The notes under the pieces are model-generated. The model did no database searches, was not told the origin of the DNA, and was given only the letters and a program-made list of their open reading frames with translations. A program made the position numbers and the translations under genes. A stretch of DNA of 38,754 nucleotides from Gammaproteobacteria bacterium (GTDB lineage Bacteria > Pseudomonadota > Gammaproteobacteria > Steroidobacterales > PWYM01), in NCBI GenBank assembly GCA_003567475.1, contig PWZL01000090.1, positions 1 to 38,754 on the forward strand. Reading direction: 5' to 3'. Numbering within the stretch: the stretch's first letter is position 1; each line of letters starts with the position of its first letter. Below, in pieces: positions 14,802 to 23,443 of the stretch.

Positions 14802-15092
14802 TTAAAGCCGCTCCTCGACCGGCAGCACCACCGCCTCGGTACCGCGATGGGCCTCCCGGGCATCGCGAAACGCCCTGAGTGCCGTCAACAGCTCCGGGAG
14901 CGCCTCGTCTTCAACCAGTGCCTGTACGACGGTGAAATTGCCAGGGAACACCTGCGTACCGAAGTGCTTGCCACGCGGGTCGCGGCCGTGCACGCGCGGA
15001 TAGCGGGCGTAATTGCGGATGTCGTGCTGGTCCAGCAGCGCCTCGATCTCGTCCATGTATTCGAAGGGAAAGCTCAGGTGGACGAACTTCAT
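14802..15092 (-). CDS. Small PII-like transporter-associated protein (PG0541-like)
   Basis: A 96-residue protein with the beta-alpha-beta ferredoxin-like pattern of PII-superfamily proteins and the segment 'HFGTQVFPGNFTVVQALVED', resembling the PG0541 family of RND-transporter-associated proteins. It lacks the PII T-loop sequence and uridylylation Tyr. Its ATG overlaps the stop of the RND permease by 4 bases (ATGA), so translation is coupled. By analogy it may sense a ligand or regulate the pump. No direct functional evidence is visible. Confidence 0.75.
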   Translation of the reverse strand: MKFVHLSFPFEYMDEIEALLDQHDIRNYARYPRVHGRDPRGKHFGTQVFPGNFTVVQALVEDEALPELLTALRAFRDAREAHRGTEAVVLPVEERL

Positions 15093-18000
15093 GCGCCGGC
15101 TCCCTGCCGGGCGCCACCCGGCGGTGTTGTCATCCGCTTGCGCCAGCGGGCCTCGAATTGCCGCAGATAGGTGTAGAGCACCGGCACGACCACCAGCGTG
15201 AGCAGCGTCGAACTGAACAGGCCAGCGGCGACGGCCACGCCGAGCGGCGCCCTGACCTCACCGCCCGCGCCGAAGCCGAAGGCGATGGGCATCATGCCGA
15301 GGATGGTCGAGATCGCGGTCATCAACACCGGACGCAACCGGGTGGTGCCGGCCTCCAGTGCAGCTTCCATGGGGGCGCGTCCGCGGGCGACCAGCACGTT
15401 GGTGTAATCGATCAGCAGGATGCTGTTCTTGGTGACCAGGCCCATGAGCATGATGATGCCGATGAAGACGTAGACGCTGATCGGCATGCCGAGCAGCCAG
15501 AGCGATCCGAAGGCGCCCACCGTCGCCAGCGGCAGCGCAGCCATGATGGTCAGCGGCAGGGCGAAGGACTCGAATTGTGCCGCCAGCACCAGGTAGATGA
15601 AGACGATCGAGAGGGCAAAGGCGAGTGTCAGGTAGAAAAACGATTCAGCGAAATCCTCGGCCTGGCCAGAAAACGTGTACTCCACACCGATCGGCAGTTC
15701 ACGTTCGACGTACTGGGCCAGCACGTCGGTGGCATCGCCCAGTACCACCCCAGGCGGCGTGCTTGCGCTGATCGTGGCGGCGCGCATGCGATTGTAGCGG
15801 TTGATGGTGCTCGGGCCGACCGCTTCGGTAAGCGTCACCAGGTTGTCGATGGGCACCAGGCCCTCGCCGTTTCGCAGATAAATATTGCGGAGCACCTCGG
15901 GGGTCAGGCTGCCGCGACCGGCGACATCCAGAATCACGTCGTAGCGCTTGGCGTCGCGCTCGACCTGCGAGATCGGCCCCTCCGCCATCAGGTAGCGCAG
16001 GGTGTCGGCGACCTGCATGGCCGTGAGGCCGGCTTCGCTGATGCGGTCGCGGTCGAGATCGACCTGGATTTCCGGCGTGTTGAAGCGCAGGTTGGTGCGC
16101 ACGCCGACGAACTTGTCGCGACGTTCGCCCATCCAGGTCATCAACTGGTCCTGGGCGGTGCCGAGCACCTCGAGGTCCGGGTGCTGCAGGATCAGTTCAA
16201 TCGGCTGGCCACCGATGCCGCCTGGTCCGAACTCGAATACGAACGCCCGGCCGTCGGGAATGCGCGCCAGCCGATCGCGCATATCCTGCATGATCTCGAC
16301 CTGGTGGCGCTCGCGATCTTGCCGGGGTGTCAGGGACAGAAAGACCACCCCGGTGTTGGGACTGCCCGGGCCGCCGGCGCCCAGTCCGATGCCGACAAAC
16401 TGGTGCTGGACCTCGGGCATCTCCGCGAGCATGGCCTCGATGCGGGCGGCGAACCGGTCGGTTTCCTGCAGGGTGGCACCTTCCGGGGTTTCGAAGCTGA
16501 TGAGAAAGCCCGCCCGGTCGGGCGAGGGTGCGAATTCCGCGGGGCTGTCGATGAGCGCAGCGATGCCGACCACGAAGGCGCCGGCACCGATGGCGACCGT
16601 CAGGAGTCGACGACGCAGGGCGGCCGCGAGCAGGCGCGTGTAGCCGCGCTCCAGTTGTGCGAAGCGGCGTTCAGACCAGGCGAACAGCCCGCTCTGGGGC
16701 GGATTGCGGTCGAGCAGCAGCGCGCACAGCATCGGCGTCAGCGTGAGCGCCACGAAGGTCGAGGCGAACACGGTGGCGGTCACGGTAATGCCGAACTCGA
16801 GGAAAAACTGGCCGATGATGCCTCCCGAAAAGGCCACCGGCAGAAAGACCGCCGCCAGGGCCAGCGAGTTGGCGATGTTCGGGAACGCGACTTCGGTGGT
16901 GCCGATGCGCGCGGCAGGCTCGCGCTCCGCGCCTTCCTCACGGTGGCGCTGGGTGCGCTCGAGCACCACGATGGCATCGTCGACCACGATGCCCACCACC
17001 AGGATCAGCCCGAGCATGGTGACCTGGTTGATCGAGAAGCCCAGCGCGTTGATGACCGCGAATCCCGCCAGCAGCGCCGCAGGGATGGCCACGGCGGCCA
17101 CCAGAGTCCCCTTGAAGGTTCGCAGGAATATCAGCACCACCAGGATGACCAGGGTGGTGGCAAGGAAGATGGTGGCGATCAGATCGCGGATGCTTTCTTC
17201 GACGAACTCGGTATCGTCGCTGGAGATGGTGTAGCGCAGGCCCGCGGGGAACTCCGGACCAATCACCTCGAGTGCGTCGCGCACGGCGCGCGACATCGCC
17301 ACGGCGTTGGCGCCGGATTGCTTGATGATGCCCATGCCGACGGTCGGCTCGCCGGCAAACCGCGCGACCTGCCGGTCGTTCTGCACGTCATCGATCGCCT
17401 CGCCGACATCACTGATTCGCACGGGTGCGCCGTTGACGGTGGTGATCACCAGGGTGTTGATCGGGCCGGCATCCGAGAACTGACCACGGGTGTTGATGCG
17501 GAATTCCCGGGCTGCGCCCTGGACGCGGCCCGTGGGAATGCTGATGTTGTTGGCCTGGATGGTGTTGACCACATCCTGCACGGTCAGCTGATGGGCCGCC
17601 AGGCGCTCTGGATCGAGCCGCACCCGCGCGGCATAGCGGCGGGCGCCGCCGACGATGATCTGACCGACGCCCGGCAGGCTCTCGAGTCGGGCCTTGAGCA
17701 CATCTTCGGTGTAGCGGGTGAGCTGGACGCGGTCCCAGCGGTCGTCGCCCTGAATGGCCACCCACATGATGGGTTGCGCATCAAGGTCGAGTTTGCGGAC
17801 GATCGGCGCCTCGGTGTCGCGTGGCAGGCGCCGGCGCACGCGATCCACGGCATCGCGGACGTCTTGGGTGGCCAGCTCCAGATCCCGCGAGAGGTCGAAC
17901 ACCACCACGATGCTGCCGACGTCCTGCCGCGCTTCGGAGCGCAGCTGGCGGATGCCTTCGATGGTGTTGATCTCCTCCTCGATGATGTCGATGATCTCGC

Positions 18001-18178
18001 TTTCGATCACCTCCGGGGCGGCGCCGGGCAGGGCGACGTTCACGCTGACCACGGGAAATTCCACGTCCGGGTTTTCCTGGACCGGCATCTGCAGATACCC
18101 GTAGCCGCCGAAGATGGCCAGCACAAGGAAGATCACCGTCGTGAAGACGGGGCGCTTGATGCAGAAATTCCAGATCAT
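15089..18178 (-). CDS. RND efflux permease (AcrB/HAE1 family)
   Basis: A 1029-residue inner-membrane proton antiporter. It starts with the usual 'FCIKRPVFTTVIFLVLAIFG' TM1, has two periplasmic porter loops and twelve predicted membrane helices. The proton-relay residues are present: the Asp pair in TM4 'GIVVDDAIVVLER' and the Lys in TM10 'LMGLVTKNSILLIDYTN', so it should be functional. The profile fits drug/hydrophobic-compound exporters rather than heavy-metal CusA types, which carry extra Met residues. It follows the adaptor by 15 bp and overlaps the PII-like gene. No outer-membrane channel is encoded in this operon; the TolC at 9.7-11.1 kb could serve. Confidence 0.95.
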   Translation of the reverse strand: MIWNFCIKRPVFTTVIFLVLAIFGGYGYLQMPVQENPDVEFPVVSVNVALPGAAPEVIESEIIDIIEEEINTIEGIRQLRSEARQDVGSIVVVFDLSRDLELATQDVRDAVDRVRRRLPRDTEAPIVRKLDLDAQPIMWVAIQGDDRWDRVQLTRYTEDVLKARLESLPGVGQIIVGGARRYAARVRLDPERLAAHQLTVQDVVNTIQANNISIPTGRVQGAAREFRINTRGQFSDAGPINTLVITTVNGAPVRISDVGEAIDDVQNDRQVARFAGEPTVGMGIIKQSGANAVAMSRAVRDALEVIGPEFPAGLRYTISSDDTEFVEESIRDLIATIFLATTLVILVVLIFLRTFKGTLVAAVAIPAALLAGFAVINALGFSINQVTMLGLILVVGIVVDDAIVVLERTQRHREEGAEREPAARIGTTEVAFPNIANSLALAAVFLPVAFSGGIIGQFFLEFGITVTATVFASTFVALTLTPMLCALLLDRNPPQSGLFAWSERRFAQLERGYTRLLAAALRRRLLTVAIGAGAFVVGIAALIDSPAEFAPSPDRAGFLISFETPEGATLQETDRFAARIEAMLAEMPEVQHQFVGIGLGAGGPGSPNTGVVFLSLTPRQDRERHQVEIMQDMRDRLARIPDGRAFVFEFGPGGIGGQPIELILQHPDLEVLGTAQDQLMTWMGERRDKFVGVRTNLRFNTPEIQVDLDRDRISEAGLTAMQVADTLRYLMAEGPISQVERDAKRYDVILDVAGRGSLTPEVLRNIYLRNGEGLVPIDNLVTLTEAVGPSTINRYNRMRAATISASTPPGVVLGDATDVLAQYVERELPIGVEYTFSGQAEDFAESFFYLTLAFALSIVFIYLVLAAQFESFALPLTIMAALPLATVGAFGSLWLLGMPISVYVFIGIIMLMGLVTKNSILLIDYTNVLVARGRAPMEAALEAGTTRLRPVLMTAISTILGMMPIAFGFGAGGEVRAPLGVAVAAGLFSSTLLTLVVVPVLYTYLRQFEARWRKRMTTPPGGARQGAGA

Positions 18179-18193
18179 GCTGCCCCCCGCGGC

Positions 18194-19339
18194 TCAGCGG
18201 GCGCCGGCGGACGGGCCGCCGCTGACGACTTCGACCCGCGTGCCGTCACTGACGCGCTGATGGCCGAGGCGGATCACCTCCTCGCCAGCCTCCAGCCCTT
18301 CGAGAATGCTGACCACACCGTTATCGCGCAGGCCCGTGCGCACTTCACGACGCGAGGCCTGACCCGCCTCGACGACGAAGACGATAAAGCCGTCGCGGGT
18401 ACCGATCAGGGCCTCCTCGGGCAGCACCGGCAGGTCGTCCCGGCGCTCGATGATGACGCGTGCCGTGGCGAAACCGCCCGGACGCAGCCGCCCGTCGGGA
18501 TTGGCGATGGTGGCGCGCAGACTCACGGTGCGGCTGCGCTCGTCCACGCTGGGGCTGATCACATCGAGCTCTGCAGCGAACCGTTCGCCGGGGAAACTCG
18601 CGACCGAGAGTTCCACCTCATCCTCCAGCGAGACCCGGCCGGCATACCGCTCGGGGATGCTGAAGCTCAGGTGCAGGGGGTCGGCGCGGTACAGCGTCGC
18701 GATCCGCCGGCCCGCTTCCACGAACGCCCCCTCGTCGACCTGCTGCTCGGAGATCTCGCCGGCGAACGGCGCGCGCAGCGTCAGCTCGGCGATCTGCTCA
18801 CGCAGGGCCGCAATATCGGCTTCGAGGCCGCGGACATCCGCTTCGGCGGCCTGCATGTCAGTCAAGGCCTGTTCGTAGTCGCCTTCGGAAATCTGGCGCT
18901 GGGCGCGCAGGGTCTCCGCCCGAGCGTGAACCCGCGCGGCATTGCGGGCCCGGCTGGTGGCTGCCGCCAGCGCGGCTTCGCGCGAATTCAGCTGTTCGCG
19001 CAGACGCCCGTCCCGCAGTTCCACCAGCACCTGGCCCGCCTCGACGCGGCCCCCCTCACGGAAGCCCAGCAGGGTGATCCGGCCGCCCACCTCGGGGCTG
19101 ATGTCGATTTCCGCGCTGGCCCGCAGAGTGCCCACACCGCGGACCGCCTCGGTGATGACCCGCGTTTCGGCGCGCACCGTTTCCACCACGGCGGGCGGCG
19201 GCGCCCCATTCTGCGTGGGCTCGCCGCCACCCAGCCAGGCGCGAGCCACGATGACGGCAACAACCAGACCCGCGACGAGCGCAAGAATCAGGGGCCAACG
19301 GCGAGCGTTGGGTGTGGAGGTGTGGTGCTGGTTCGGCAT
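18194..19339 (-). CDS. RND efflux periplasmic adaptor (membrane fusion protein)
   Basis: I chose ATG 19339 (381 residues) because the membrane anchor 'RWPLILALVAGLVVAVIVARAWLGG' follows closely; the frame could extend to 19402. The architecture is standard: lipoyl half-motif ('VEAGQVLVELRDGRLREQL'), a coiled-coil hairpin (about residues 95-165, rich in Ala/Glu/Arg), second lipoyl half ('LRAPFAGEISEQQVDEGAFVEAG'), beta-barrel and membrane-proximal domains. It links the permease to an outer-membrane channel. It is uncleaved and anchored, with no lipobox Cys. First gene of the efflux operon; a run of eight G on the coding strand (19385-19392) lies in its upstream region. Confidence 0.93.
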   Translation of the reverse strand: MPNQHHTSTPNARRWPLILALVAGLVVAVIVARAWLGGGEPTQNGAPPPAVVETVRAETRVITEAVRGVGTLRASAEIDISPEVGGRITLLGFREGGRVEAGQVLVELRDGRLREQLNSREAALAAATSRARNAARVHARAETLRAQRQISEGDYEQALTDMQAAEADVRGLEADIAALREQIAELTLRAPFAGEISEQQVDEGAFVEAGRRIATLYRADPLHLSFSIPERYAGRVSLEDEVELSVASFPGERFAAELDVISPSVDERSRTVSLRATIANPDGRLRPGGFATARVIIERRDDLPVLPEEALIGTRDGFIVFVVEAGQASRREVRTGLRDNGVVSILEGLEAGEEVIRLGHQRVSDGTRVEVVSGGPSAGAR

Positions 19340-19384
19340 GCGTGACCTGCAAAGAATTAAGAGCGGCCGGAGACCGGCTGCGAA

Positions 19385-19392
19385 CCCCCCCC
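19385..19392 (-). repeat. Eight-base G tract upstream of the RND operon
   Basis: A homopolymer of 8 C on the plus strand (8 G on the coding strand) lies about 46 bp before the adaptor ATG. Such tracts can slip during replication. No clear promoter hexamers could be placed around it. Confidence 0.6.
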
Positions 19393-19535
19393 GGACCAAC
19401 ATACGCGTCCAGACAGGGTTGGGACGTCACGGGGATTGACAATTCTACCGCCGGGGCCGCGTGCCGGTCACGGACGCCTGCTGGATACGCGATCGCGGCC
19501 AGGCTGGATTCAGCCCGGCGACGTCCGTTCTCAGG

Positions 19536-20786
19536 TCAGCCGAGACGTCGGCGCACCGGCACGCCCTTGAGCGTGGCATAACGCGGCAGGCCGCGCCGGT
19601 AGGGCGGGTAGGCCTCACCGGCGATGAGCGGCGCGAGGTAGCGGCGGCAGGCGGCCGTGATGCCGAAGCCGTCGCGGCGGATGAAACTGCGCGGCAGCAT
19701 TTTTTCGCGGTTGGCCACGCGGGCGAGCGGAGCGACGCCGATCCGCCAGCGATAGGGCGAATCCGAGCGCCGCTCGATGGTTGGCATCACGGCAGTCTGG
19801 CCTTCAAGCGCCAGTTCCACGGCCGCCCGTCCCACCGCATAGGCCTGCTCTTCGTCTACGGCAGAGGCGATGTGGCGGGCCGAGCGCTGCAGGTAATCGG
19901 CGATCGCGTAGTGGTACTTGTAGCCCAGCTCGTCCTTGATCATCGCGGCAAGCACCTGGCCCACGCCGCCGAGCTGCACATGGCCGAACGCGTCGCGGGT
20001 GCCGGCGTCGGCGAGGAACCGGCCATCGGCATGGCGCGCGCCCTCGGAGGCCACGATTACGCAATAGTCGTTGCGCTCCACGCTCTCGCGGACCTTGGCG
20101 AGGAAGGCCGGCTGGTCGAAGGGCACCTCCGGGAAGAGAATGAGATGCGGCGGCTCGTCCCGGCCTTCGCCCGCCAGACCCCCGGCCGCGGCGATCCAGC
20201 CGGCGTGCCGGCCCATCACCTCGAGGATGAAGACCTTGGTGGAGGTACGCGACATGCTGCGCACGTCCATGGCGGCCTCCAGAGTCGAAATCGCGACATA
20301 CTTCGCCACCGACCCGAAGCCGGGGCAGTTGTCCGTAATCGGCAGGTCGTTGTCGACTGTTTTCGGTACGCCGATGCAGGCGATCGGATGGCCCAGACGG
20401 GGGGACAGCTGGCTGACCTTGTGCGCCGTGTCCATCGAGTCGTTCCCGCCGTTGTAGAGGAAGTAGCCGATGTCGTGTGCACGGAACACCTCGATCAGCC
20501 GCTCGTATTCGGCAGCACTCTCCTCGAGCCCCTTGAGCTTGAAGCGTGCGGAGCCGAACGCCGCGCCGGGGGTGTGGCGCAGGGCGGCGATGGTCGAGGC
20601 GCTCTCACGGAACACGTCGATCATGTCCTCTTCCAGCGCCCCGATGATGCCGTTGCGCCCGGCATAGACCCGACCGATACGATCGCGGTGTCGGCGGGCG
20701 GTCTCGATGACCCCGCAGGCGGTGGCGTTGATCACGGCGGTCGGCCCGCCGGACTGTGCGTAGAAAAGGTTCATTCGCTTGGCCAT
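19536..20786 (-). CDS. pfp: Pyrophosphate-type 6-phosphofructokinase
   Basis: I chose ATG 20786 (416 residues); an in-frame start at 20831 adds 15 residues without PFK features. The enzyme phosphorylates fructose 6-phosphate, very likely with PPi rather than ATP: the phosphate-donor motif reads 'YNGGNDSMDT', with Asp where ATP enzymes have Gly in GGDGS, and the catalytic motif is 'PKTVDNDLP', with Lys instead of the Gly in PGTIDND. 'VFILEVMGRHAGWIAA' is the F6P-binding segment. PPi-PFK is reversible and not allosteric. Divergent from adk. The Asn in GGND replaces the usual Mg-binding Asp; this may be a clade trait. Confidence 0.92.
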   Translation of the reverse strand: MAKRMNLFYAQSGGPTAVINATACGVIETARRHRDRIGRVYAGRNGIIGALEEDMIDVFRESASTIAALRHTPGAAFGSARFKLKGLEESAAEYERLIEVFRAHDIGYFLYNGGNDSMDTAHKVSQLSPRLGHPIACIGVPKTVDNDLPITDNCPGFGSVAKYVAISTLEAAMDVRSMSRTSTKVFILEVMGRHAGWIAAAGGLAGEGRDEPPHLILFPEVPFDQPAFLAKVRESVERNDYCVIVASEGARHADGRFLADAGTRDAFGHVQLGGVGQVLAAMIKDELGYKYHYAIADYLQRSARHIASAVDEEQAYAVGRAAVELALEGQTAVMPTIERRSDSPYRWRIGVAPLARVANREKMLPRSFIRRDGFGITAACRRYLAPLIAGEAYPPYRRGLPRYATLKGVPVRRRLG

Positions 20787-20877
20787 GGGCACACCGTTCG
20801 GTCTGAGGAGCGTTACCGGGACTCGGGTCACATGGTACCGAAACCGGCGGCCGCACCGCAGCCGGTGATCAGGAGGT

Positions 20878-20904
20878 TTGACCGTTCCGGCGGCACGCTA
20901 TAGC
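20878..20904 (+). promoter_or_regulatory. Candidate adk promoter
   Basis: TTGACC (20878-20883) and TATAGC (20899-20904) are separated by 15 bases, shorter than ideal; shifting the -35 by one base gives 16. A start near 20911 would leave a leader of about 53 nt. Confidence 0.45.
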
Positions 20905-20963
20905 CTTTGGCGCCCTCGAGGTGGTCACTCGGGCCTGTCGGCCTGTCCAGGGGTTACATCATT

Positions 20964-21611
20964 ATGCGTATCGTCATGCTGGGCGCGCCGGGTTCCGGCA
21001 AGGGCACCCAGGCCCAGAAGATCATGGCCGAGCGGGGCATCCCGCAGATTTCCACGGGTGACATGCTGCGGGCGGCCGTCGCCTCCGGCAGTGAACTCGG
21101 GCGCCGGGCCAAGGCGACCATGGATGCCGGCGAGCTGGTCTCGGACGACATCGTGCTTGGCATCATCCGTGAGCGCCTGAGCAGTCCCGACGCGGCCAAC
21201 GGGTTCATCCTCGACGGGTATCCCCGCAATGGCGCTCAGGCGGAGGCCCTGGACGGCGTGCTCCGGGAGATTGGCCAGGCGCTGGATGCGGCTGTCCTGA
21301 TGCAGGTGGATTTCGACATCCTGGTCAAGCGTGTGACCGGCCGGCGGACCTGCTCCAGGACGGGCAAGCTGTTGAACATCCACTTCTCGCCGCAGAGCGA
21401 GATCGACGCGTGTCTCGCGGCGGGCGGTGAGCTGCTGCAGCGGGCTGACGACAACGAGGACACCGTGGCGACGCGGCTCGAAGTCTACCGCTCGCAGACC
21501 GAACCCCTGATCGAGTTCTATCGTGGCAAGGGGCTGCTGCGCAGCGTCGATGCCGTGGGTGAGGTCGATGAGGTGTATCAGCGCGTGCTCGAGGCCGTGG
21601 CCAAGGGCTGA
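20964..21611 (+). CDS. adk: Adenylate kinase
   Basis: I chose ATG 20964 (215 residues) because it leads directly into '[20 protein letters not shown]', the Walker A loop, at the usual N-terminus; the frame could open at 20907. Adk interconverts ATP+AMP and 2 ADP. The NMP-binding '[12 protein letters not shown]', '[10 protein letters not shown]' (family: DGFPR) and long LID domain '[18 protein letters not shown]' are present. The LID tetrad positions are Cys130, Thr133, Cys150 and Ala153: half of a zinc-ligand set. Zinc-type LIDs have four Cys or three Cys plus Asp, whereas E. coli has H/S/D/T. It is divergent from pfp. Confidence 0.95.
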   Translation: MRIVMLGAPGSGKGTQAQKIMAERGIPQISTGDMLRAAVASGSELGRRAKATMDAGELVSDDIVLGIIRERLSSPDAANGFILDGYPRNGAQAEALDGVLREIGQALDAAVLMQVDFDILVKRVTGRRTCSRTGKLLNIHFSPQSEIDACLAAGGELLQRADDNEDTVATRLEVYRSQTEPLIEFYRGKGLLRSVDAVGEVDEVYQRVLEAVAKG

Positions 21612-21667
21612 ACGACGGCGCCAGCGCCGCCGCGGGCGCGGGGCGCGCCAGGCCGGCGGGCTTCGAG

Positions 21668-22783
21668 TTAGAGGGCCTCGAGCAGCCGACGTCCGATCAC
21701 CTCCAGCCGCCAGCCCGTAAACGCTCGCCCTGAGGGCGCGCCGCGCACCGCGGAGGTGAGTTCGGCACGCGTGGCCAGGACCTCAGGCTCCAGGTCATGT
21801 TGCGCCGCGACCTCGCGCGCGAGGGCCGTGAGTCTCGCGAGGGTCTTCTTTTCGGCATCGTCGAGCGGCGCCGGGTCGATGTCAGGCACTGCGGTTTCAG
21901 GCACTTGGGCCAGGAGCTCGAGCAGCGCGTCGCCGCGGCGCCGGAGCAGTGCCGGCGGCAGGCCAGGCACGGCCTCCAGCGCGGCGCGACCGTCGGGCAG
22001 CGCATTGGCCAGCGCCAGCAGCTGCTCATCGCCGAGGACCCAGCGACGCGGTCGGTCCAGCTGCTCAGCGGTCACTTCCCGCCAGGCCGCCAGTGCGCGT
22101 GCTGCCGCGCGGGCACGCCCCTGCAGCCGTCGCAGGCCCTTGACGCGCTGCCAGGCCGTTTCGGGCGGATTCTCGTAGAGTGCGGGCACGAGCAAGGCGT
22201 TGCAGTCCTCCTCGGCCCAGGGGACCCGCCCGCGGGCCTCCAGCGCCCGGCCGAGCTGGGCGTGCAGTTCGGGAAGGTAGCGCACGTCGTCCGCGGCATA
22301 GGCGAGCTTTACCGGGGCGAGCGGGCGGCGTGACCAGTCGGTGCGGGCGTGACTCTTGTCGAGCCGCACGCCAAGCAGCCGCTCCACCAGCCCGGCGTAG
22401 CCGAGCTGGGCAGGATGGCCAAGCAGGGCGGCGGCGACCTGGGTGTCGAACAGGCTCGCGGGCAATGAGCCGGTGTGCTGTCGGATCAGCTCGAGATCCT
22501 GGCGGGCGGCATGCATCAGCATCAGTGGCTGCTGGCGCAGCACGATCTCCCAGAATCGGCCGAGATCGAGACCCGCCAGCGGGTCGATACAGGCCACCTC
22601 TCCGGGTATCCCGACCTGCAGCAGACACAGCTGCGCGAAGTAGGTCGACTCGCGCAGGAATTCCGTGTCCAGCGCCACCACGGTCGCGGCGTCCAGCCGC
22701 TCGACCAGCGACGCCAGCGCCTCCTGGGTCTCCAGCAGCGCAGGCGCGCTGCCAGGCGGGATGTTCTCAGGCGTCTCGGTCAT
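21668..22783 (-). CDS. rnd: Ribonuclease D
   Basis: I chose ATG 22783 (371 residues), since upstream codons to 22891 lie within the divergent gene region and have no family features. It is a 3'-5' exoribonuclease in tRNA maturation. The DEDDy catalytic motifs are present: 'VVALDTEFLRE' (Asp, Glu), 'LMLMHAARQDLE' (Asp) and 'YAADDVRYLPEL' (Tyr, Asp). HRDC domains follow, the first around 'LRRLQGRARAAARALAAWRE' to 'LALANALP'. The length matches E. coli RNase D (375). It is convergent with adk, with a 56 bp gap holding GC-rich inverted repeats but no T-tract. Confidence 0.95.
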   Translation of the reverse strand: MTETPENIPPGSAPALLETQEALASLVERLDAATVVALDTEFLRESTYFAQLCLLQVGIPGEVACIDPLAGLDLGRFWEIVLRQQPLMLMHAARQDLELIRQHTGSLPASLFDTQVAAALLGHPAQLGYAGLVERLLGVRLDKSHARTDWSRRPLAPVKLAYAADDVRYLPELHAQLGRALEARGRVPWAEEDCNALLVPALYENPPETAWQRVKGLRRLQGRARAAARALAAWREVTAEQLDRPRRWVLGDEQLLALANALPDGRAALEAVPGLPPALLRRRGDALLELLAQVPETAVPDIDPAPLDDAEKKTLARLTALAREVAAQHDLEPEVLATRAELTSAVRGAPSGRAFTGWRLEVIGRRLLEAL

Positions 22784-22859
22784 GCACTGCGCACTCTCGG
22801 CGGCCGGCGGGCGCGCTACGCTATCATGCGAACCCCCGCGGAAGACAGGCTCCCCCGGC

Positions 22860-23375
22860 ATGTGGCCACTGCTGCAGTTGTTCATCGACATCGCGTTTCA
22901 CCGGCGGGGGCCCGAGGATGTCCCGCCGGCACGGGTGCTGCTCGGACTCGTGCTGGCGAGCGCCACCGCCGTGCAGGTGATCTCGCTGATGGCGTTGGGT
23001 AACCCGTTGATGCGGGCCGTGGCCGAGACCGCCCTGCATCTGGCGCTCACCTTCGGCGCCTACGCGCTGGTGCTGTCCTGGCGGGGTCATGGCGCGCGTT
23101 TTCGCCAGACGGCCACGGCGCTGCTCGGCACGGCCACGCTGCTCGGGCTGGTGATGCTGCCGGTGGTGACCTGGCTGGATGCGGGCATCCGCGCCGAGGC
23201 CGTGCCACCGCTCGCCCTGCTGGCGTTCTTCGTGTTGCTGGTCTGGTCGATCGACATCACCGGCTTCGTGCTCGCGCGCGCGCTTGGGGCGCATTACACC
23301 GTGGGCGTGCTGCTTGCCCTCGCGGTCATCATCGTCGACGCCAGCGTGCGCCGCCAATGGCTGCCACCCGCCTGA
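22860..23375 (+). CDS. Conserved-type multipass membrane protein of unknown function
   Basis: I chose ATG 22860 (171 residues) because upstream codons back to 22665 run antisense through rnd. After 'MWPLLQLFIDIAFHRRGPEDVP' come four to five hydrophobic helices: 'VLLGLVLASATAVQVISLMAL', 'LHLALTFGAYALVLSW', 'TALLGTATLLGLVMLPVVTWL', 'PLALLAFFVLLVWSIDITGFVLA' and 'VGVLLALAVIIVDA'. The pattern is YIP1-like, but I do not recognise the family with certainty. It is divergent from rnd (76 bp) and 68 bp upstream of mpl in the same direction, so it may be cotranscribed with mpl. Confidence 0.75.
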   Translation: MWPLLQLFIDIAFHRRGPEDVPPARVLLGLVLASATAVQVISLMALGNPLMRAVAETALHLALTFGAYALVLSWRGHGARFRQTATALLGTATLLGLVMLPVVTWLDAGIRAEAVPPLALLAFFVLLVWSIDITGFVLARALGAHYTVGVLLALAVIIVDASVRRQWLPPA

Positions 23376-23443
23376 TACGCGGCGATTGACCTGGCCCCGG
23401 CCAGGCGGCAGTCTGCCAGCCTGCCATCGCGACAGGATTGCGC

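Noticed and set aside
15158-19345. A 1395-codon plus-strand open frame antisense to the RND operon
   Set aside because: It lies entirely opposite adaptor and permease genes with strong family motifs. It is rich in His, Asp, Gly and Gln, as expected for a high-GC antisense shadow, and shows no domain.
21612-21667. GC-rich inverted repeats between adk and rnd as a terminator
   Set aside because: GGCGCCAGCGCC-type stems are present, but there is no T-tract on either strand and the sequence is uniformly GC-rich, so chance pairing is likely.
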